The position numbers were made by a program, and so were the translations under genes. Positions 60,151-64,000 of a stretch of 64,000 nucleotides of DNA are shown here, piece after piece (positions within the stretch are counted from its first letter, which is position 1; each line of letters opens with the position of its first letter). The notes beneath the pieces are model-generated. The model had not been told where the DNA came from. It made no database searches and saw nothing but the letters and a program-made list of their open reading frames with translations. Origin of the DNA: Hyunsoonleella ulvae (GTDB lineage Bacteria > Bacteroidota > Bacteroidia > Flavobacteriales > Flavobacteriaceae); NCBI RefSeq assembly GCF_016827605.1, contig NZ_JAEPJQ010000001.1, positions 434,001-498,000 on the forward strand. Reading direction: 5' to 3'.

Positions 60151-60645
60151 TTATTTTAGCTTCTTCTTTGCTTTTGCAATATTAGAATGCAGTTTTTCGA
60201 TTTTTTCTAGCCATTTTTTTTCATCCACAGGAGATAACTTTCCTTTGCTTTTAAGCTTATCATATTTCTGTTGGGCATTTTTGTGCTTTTCAATAGCCTT
60301 ATTGTAGTTTGATTGTGCTTTTTCTTTTTGCCTCAATACCTTTTCTGCCTTTTTTCTCTTTTTTTCAGCTTTTCTCTGGGCTTTTTCTGCCTTTTCTATT
60401 TTTTTCTGGGTTGCTTCCTTTTCAGCATCCTCTTGTTGTCTTATCGCTTTGGCCGCATTTAAAATTTTGCTCTTTTGTGCTTCGCTTAGTGTTGAAGTCA
60501 CATCAATACCAGCTTTGGTAATAACCGTATTTTCTACCTTATAAATTACCTCATCTACTTTTACCTCTTGTGCAGATAATTTGCTGTAACTCAAAAATAC
60601 CAGAACCACAAGTACCTTTGCTATATTTAAAATTCTATTCTTCAT
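60151..60645 (-). CDS. Exported Lys/Ala/Glu-rich coiled-coil protein
   Basis: 164 residues: signal peptide MKNRILNIAKVLVVLVFLSY to about 25 (LSAQ cleavage), a short globular part, then a highly charged helix from about 66 (AAKAIRQQEDAEKEATQKKI, EKAQRKAEKKRKKAEKVLRQ) ending LKSKGKLSPVDEKKWLEKIE. Probably a periplasmic coiled coil that binds an anionic partner; unrecognised family. Low-complexity composition can mimic other proteins, so homology claims would be weak. Confidence 0.7.
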   Translation of the reverse strand: MKNRILNIAKVLVVLVFLSYSKLSAQEVKVDEVIYKVENTVITKAGIDVTSTLSEAQKSKILNAAKAIRQQEDAEKEATQKKIEKAEKAQRKAEKKRKKAEKVLRQKEKAQSNYNKAIEKHKNAQQKYDKLKSKGKLSPVDEKKWLEKIEKLHSNIAKAKKKLK

Positions 60646-60694
60646 ACCTTTTAGACAAATAGAACATTAAAAAGTCACAAAAAAAGGAAGGTTT

Positions 60695-62464
60695 TTAAAC
60701 TATTTCCATTTTCTTTAAGAGAAAGGAAGCATTCATATTCTGGCAAATGCCTTTTTTGAGTTTATAATCAAAGTGAAGTTCGTCGTTTATAATTTCGGCA
60801 TCAAAATAATAGTTCTTAACAGCACTGAGTTGTTCTTCTATTTCACACAAACTTAAATCGTGCGTTGCTATAATACCTGTAGCTTTAGAAGCTACTAATT
60901 TTTCAACAAACTTCTTTGAGCCCATGGCTTTATCGGTACTATTCGTTCCTTTTAAAATTTCATCTAAAACAATAAAATAAGGTTCTTTGGTAATGGTATC
61001 AACTATAAACTTCAATCTAGTTAATTCTGAGAAGAAGTAGGAACTGTCATCTGTTAAAGAATCGGTAGTTCGCATACTTGTGATTAGTTTTACTGGCCTG
61101 TATTTACTTTTAGCAACACAAACTGGCAATCCAACATTGGCCATAACTATATGGAGCGACACTGTTCTTAAAAAGGTACTCTTACCTGCCATATTTGCTC
61201 CAGTGACTATAAAAAACTGCTCGCTATTAATTACGATATCACTATCTACTCGTTTTGTTTCATTAAGCAGTGGATGCCCGAGTTTTTCTGCATTAATTAC
61301 GATATCTTCTGTGGTAATCTCTGGATATTTAAATTTTGGATGGTTATAGGCATAATTTCCTAAAGCATTATATGCATCAAAGAAAGACACCACTTCAAAC
61401 CAATCTTCAACTTTATGAGCGTAGGTATTAATCCACTGTTCAATTCTATAACTATTTTTTATATCGGTTAAAAAATAACCATTCCCAAAAATAGCTCCTA
61501 TTATATTGTTTCGATTATCTAAAGCATCTAGTGCTCTTGAAAGTTCTTTAAAAATAGTTGATGCCTTTTTAGTATCAGACTTAATTTTCTCCTGTTTTTC
61601 TTGTAACAATTCAGATGTAAACGTTGCGTCTTCTATAAGTTTCAACAATAAACTATACTGCCTAAAAGTGTCTTTTACTTTATCTACCTTAAGAGAAAGT
61701 ATATTTATTGTCTTCACATATCTAGCAGTCATAGCCAAACCAACAAATAACCACCACCCAATAATAGATGCGTCAATTAAGTTTGTTACTGCAAAAACAA
61801 ATAAAAGTATAGTAGTAGCTATGAAACCTATTGGTAACCATTTAGCAATGGTGGGTAAAAACATTTTATAGCCTTTTAGCCAACTTATAATCTCTTTTGC
61901 AGGTGTTTCAACAGATACCAAACTAGAGGTAGCTGCATAAAACTGACGCCATTTAGTGTCTCTCGACAGTTCTTTTATCGCCTCTTGCCGTTGCGGAATG
62001 CCCTTAATGCTATTGGCCTTTAATAATGCTGAAAGTTTATAAGCACCTTCGTGTATAGTGGTTCTATCGATAAACTGAAAGAACGAACCTCTACCAAATA
62101 AATCTATATCTAAACTATAAAAGTGTGTTGGGTCTTGATACTGTAAACCGTTGTTTCTATCGTGAAAATTCCCTGATGCTATCTGTATTTCTTCTTCGTT
62201 TATTTTAACTAGCGCTTCATAAAATGCTTTCTCCTGTTTAACATCGGTGTATCTGGAGAGCAACTTCACAAACACAATAACACCCACCAAACCTATTATA
62301 ACTGCTACTTGCCAGATATGAAAGAAAAAATAAATTGCCAATCCACACAACACAAATACCGTTAACCTTAGTAAGCTTAAACTTACCATGCTTTTTTGGC
62401 AAGCTTTTACTTCTGCCTTGTATACATTTACATGTTCTTCGTAGTATTCTATAGGATTGTTCAT
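60695..62464 (-). CDS. Membrane-associated MutS-family ATPase (not classical MutS)
   Basis: 589 residues. Two pairs of hydrophobic segments (about 29-67 and 205-250), then a MutS domain V: Walker A TGANMAGKSTFLRTVSL (about 417-433), SSYFFSELTRLKF and FIVLDEILKGTNSTD (Walker B). It lacks the mismatch-recognition domain I and its Phe-x-Glu. This is a Bacteroidota MutS-related protein of unknown role, not the mismatch-repair MutS. The membrane segments are unusual for the superfamily. Terminator hairpin just upstream on the same strand. Confidence 0.82.
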   Translation of the reverse strand: MNNPIEYYEEHVNVYKAEVKACQKSMVSLSLLRLTVFVLCGLAIYFFFHIWQVAVIIGLVGVIVFVKLLSRYTDVKQEKAFYEALVKINEEEIQIASGNFHDRNNGLQYQDPTHFYSLDIDLFGRGSFFQFIDRTTIHEGAYKLSALLKANSIKGIPQRQEAIKELSRDTKWRQFYAATSSLVSVETPAKEIISWLKGYKMFLPTIAKWLPIGFIATTILLFVFAVTNLIDASIIGWWLFVGLAMTARYVKTINILSLKVDKVKDTFRQYSLLLKLIEDATFTSELLQEKQEKIKSDTKKASTIFKELSRALDALDNRNNIIGAIFGNGYFLTDIKNSYRIEQWINTYAHKVEDWFEVVSFFDAYNALGNYAYNHPKFKYPEITTEDIVINAEKLGHPLLNETKRVDSDIVINSEQFFIVTGANMAGKSTFLRTVSLHIVMANVGLPVCVAKSKYRPVKLITSMRTTDSLTDDSSYFFSELTRLKFIVDTITKEPYFIVLDEILKGTNSTDKAMGSKKFVEKLVASKATGIIATHDLSLCEIEEQLSAVKNYYFDAEIINDELHFDYKLKKGICQNMNASFLLKKMEIV

Positions 62465-62477
62465 ATGGGAAAAAGAA

Positions 62478-62505
62478 AAAAGCCCTGAAATTATTCAGAG
62501 CTTTT
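62478..62505 (-). terminator. Terminator after the zinc peptidase gene
   Basis: AAAAGC-x-CTGAA / TTCAG-x-GCTTTT stem (one bulge), followed on the minus strand by a T-run, 19 bases past the stop at 62525. Confidence 0.75.
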
Positions 62506-62524
62506 GTTTTTGTAATATTTTGTT

Positions 62525-63217
62525 TTAATCTCTTCCAAATACTTGAAGTGCCCAATATAATAGATTTGCCAGAGCACCAATTGCAGCTACCAAATAAGTT
62601 CTTGCTGCCCATTTTAGTGCATCTTCAGAACCTTTATATTCATCTGGAGTTACAACATTTTTATTTTTTAACCAAGCTAAAGCTCTATTGCTTGCATCAT
62701 ATTCAACTGGCAACGTTATAAAACTAAATAAAGTAGCAGCTCCCATCATTATTAAACCAGCAACAGCAACCCACCATCCTAGTCCTAAACCTGCAGCACC
62801 ACCTAAAACAAGTCCTCCTATAATTAACCATTGAGACATTCCTGAACTCACACTAACTACCGGTACTAATGTAGAACGCATTTGCAACCAACTGTAGGCC
62901 TGTGCATGTTGCACGGCATGACCTACTTCATGCGCAGCAACAGCTGCGGCTGCGGCATTTCTTTCATTATATACCGCTTCACTTAAATTAACCGTTTTAT
63001 TCTTAGGATTGTAATGATCCGTTAAACGCCCTGGAGTAGAGATAATTTCAACATCATAAATACCGTGATCTGCTAACATCTTTTGTGCTACCTCTGCACC
63101 ACTCATACCATTTCTTAAATGGATTTTAGAATACTTTGCAAACTTTCGCTTTAATGTATTACTTACTGCCCAACTCGCTAAAGTAATAGCTCCTATTAGT
63201 ATATAATATCCTAACAT
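62525..63217 (-). CDS. Zinc metallopeptidase, YugP-like membrane protein
   Basis: 230 residues. A membrane segment at the N-terminus (MLGYYILIGAITLASWAVSN), then the zinc motif HEVGH (96-100) in AAHEVGHAVQHA, and three more hydrophobic segments. Matches PF04298 (Zn_peptidase_2, YugP type). Probably an inner-membrane protease; targets unknown. Terminator follows, separating it from the MutS-like gene. Confidence 0.9.
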   Translation of the reverse strand: MLGYYILIGAITLASWAVSNTLKRKFAKYSKIHLRNGMSGAEVAQKMLADHGIYDVEIISTPGRLTDHYNPKNKTVNLSEAVYNERNAAAAAVAAHEVGHAVQHAQAYSWLQMRSTLVPVVSVSSGMSQWLIIGGLVLGGAAGLGLGWWVAVAGLIMMGAATLFSFITLPVEYDASNRALAWLKNKNVVTPDEYKGSEDALKWAARTYLVAAIGALANLLYWALQVFGRD

Positions 63218-63295
63218 AATTTTGGTTTTAATTCATAGTAAAGATAGCAATAATTACGCCATTTCTAAACCATGAAATTTTGTCAGATATTGTGG

Positions 63296-64000
63296 TTACA
63301 CATTTTCAAATTCCAAATCAAAAGCCTCTGCTATTTCTTTGTAAACAATCTTACCATTTACAACATTTAAGCCTTTAGCCAGAGCTTTATTATTTTTACA
63401 TGCCTTTTCCCAACCTTGTTCTGCTAACTTAATTACATAAGGCAAAGTGACATTAGTAAGACCAACAGTGGATGTATAAGGAACTGCCCCAGGCATATTA
63501 GCTACACAATAGTGTACAACATCATCAATTATATAGGTAGGATCTTGATGGGTAGTGGGTTTTGTTGTTTCAAAACATCCCCCTTGATCCACTGCGACAT
63601 CTACCATAACGGTACCAGGTCGCATCTCTTTTAACATATCTTCTGTGATTAACTTAGGGGCTTTTGCTCCTTTTATTAACACACCACCAATAATTAAATC
63701 GGCGTCCTTTATGTGTTTTCTAATATTATATTCACTAGAGAATTCACTAATCACATTATTTGGCATGGTTTCACTCACATGGCGTAAAGCTTTCATGTTG
63801 ATATCTAGAATAAAAACATTTGCCCCCAAGCCTGAAGCCATGCGGGCTGCTTGAACACCAACTATTCCAGCTCCTAAAATTAGTACTTTAGCGGGAGGTA
63901 CTCCAGGAATCCCTCCTAATAAAATACCACGCCCCATAATTGGTTTTTCTAAATATTTCGCTCCTTGCTGAATTGACATGCGTCCTGCCACTTCAGACAT
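63296..64000 (-). CDS. ald: Alanine dehydrogenase, C-terminal part (5' end beyond the window)
   Basis: 234 residues visible; the Met at the window edge is internal (MSEVAGRMSIQQGAKYLE), so the gene starts beyond 64000. Rossmann loop VLILGAGIVGVQAARMASGL, then MVDVAVDQGGCFETTKPTTH and VANMPGAVPYTSTVGLTNVT are the typical NAD-binding and substrate-loop parts of L-alanine dehydrogenase. It converts alanine to pyruvate and ammonia. Its promoter and first third are not visible. Confidence 0.9.
   Translation of the reverse strand: MSEVAGRMSIQQGAKYLEKPIMGRGILLGGIPGVPPAKVLILGAGIVGVQAARMASGLGANVFILDINMKALRHVSETMPNNVISEFSSEYNIRKHIKDADLIIGGVLIKGAKAPKLITEDMLKEMRPGTVMVDVAVDQGGCFETTKPTTHQDPTYIIDDVVHYCVANMPGAVPYTSTVGLTNVTLPYVIKLAEQGWEKACKNNKALAKGLNVVNGKIVYKEIAEAFDLEFENV

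Noticed and set aside
60151-60645. TolA- or histone-like protein
   Set aside because: The Lys/Ala/Glu-rich coiled coil resembles many proteins by composition alone.
60695-62464. Canonical mismatch-repair MutS
   Set aside because: Only the ATPase domain is MutS-like; mismatch-recognition domain I is missing and membrane segments are present.
1-64000. CRISPR array, rRNA, prophage or insertion sequence
   Set aside because: No regularly spaced repeats, rRNA segments, phage structural genes or transposases were found on reading the window.

Overview
The window looks like chromosomal DNA of a flavobacterium (Bacteroidota, probably Flavobacteriaceae). It is AT-rich. Several genes have the Bacteroidota promoter form (TTTG, about 19 bases, TAnnTTTG). 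Two secreted proteins end in type IX secretion sorting domains. DnaE carries its own N-terminal proofreading exonuclease, and many conserved flavobacterial families are present (DUF4271, DUF4296, PA2169-type bundles, DUF1853). Most of the window is ordinary core genome. The accessory-looking parts are 1-2.1 kb, 7.7-10.3 kb, 11.5 kb, 12.7-14.2 kb and 29-31 kb.

Layout. 1-2120: a small catabolic operon (FCD-type GntR regulator, isopropylmalate/tartrate dehydrogenase-like enzyme, cyclase-family hydrolase) behind a perfect 32-bp palindrome. 2170-7724: a giant LamG/T9SS surface protein and a small exported protein. 7800-10217: an AbiE-like type IV toxin-antitoxin pair with two large operator palindromes and a decayed gene fragment, enclosed by 50-bp direct repeats (48/50 identical) next to tRNA-Asp. 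10554-12578: DUF58 protein, a REPIN-like inverted repeat, ClpP and thioredoxin. 12758-14176: a structured repeat and an SRPBCC-ArsR-SRPBCC operon whose last gene has an amber codon. 14200-25484: lipoprotein, DnaE, two PA2169-like bundles, lactonase, rpsP-rimM with a leader hairpin, TrmN6 and glutaryl-CoA dehydrogenase. 25638-29096: a 1152-aa protein that may be a PPi-type PEP carboxykinase. 29215-33342: a Cys-containing membrane peptide and a Met/His-rich outer-membrane protein, an SGNH lipoprotein, a phosphoesterase and DUF1853.

33395-36240: ferritin and Fe-S genes (ferredoxin, Nfu, Mrp). 36554-44000: lipoprotein, ATL/LysE/TrmB operon, glycosyltransferase, PhoR/PhoB-like pair, a secreted protein that is almost only a sorting domain, LuxE-like and YHS proteins. 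44033-50469: TyrS, epimerase, DUF4296, dihydroorotase, polyprenol-phosphate mannosyltransferase, DUF4271 and HemD. 50534-55189: ATP-type PEPCK, DUF423, saccharopine dehydrogenase-like protein, Lrp regulator and a beta-barrel. 55267-64000: GlyRS, ComF, Ig-like lipoprotein, omega-amidase, coiled-coil protein, membrane MutS-like ATPase, zinc peptidase and a truncated alanine dehydrogenase.

The observations most worth following are the repeat-bounded AbiE-like module; three dispersed copies of one structured element (12758-12833 minus, 29614-29692 plus, 38932-39050 plus), each upstream of and co-oriented with a gene; the candidate PPi-PEPCK in a genome that also has ATP-PEPCK; and the rpsP leader hairpin. 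Functional calls rest on motif recognition from the sequence alone; no database search was run.
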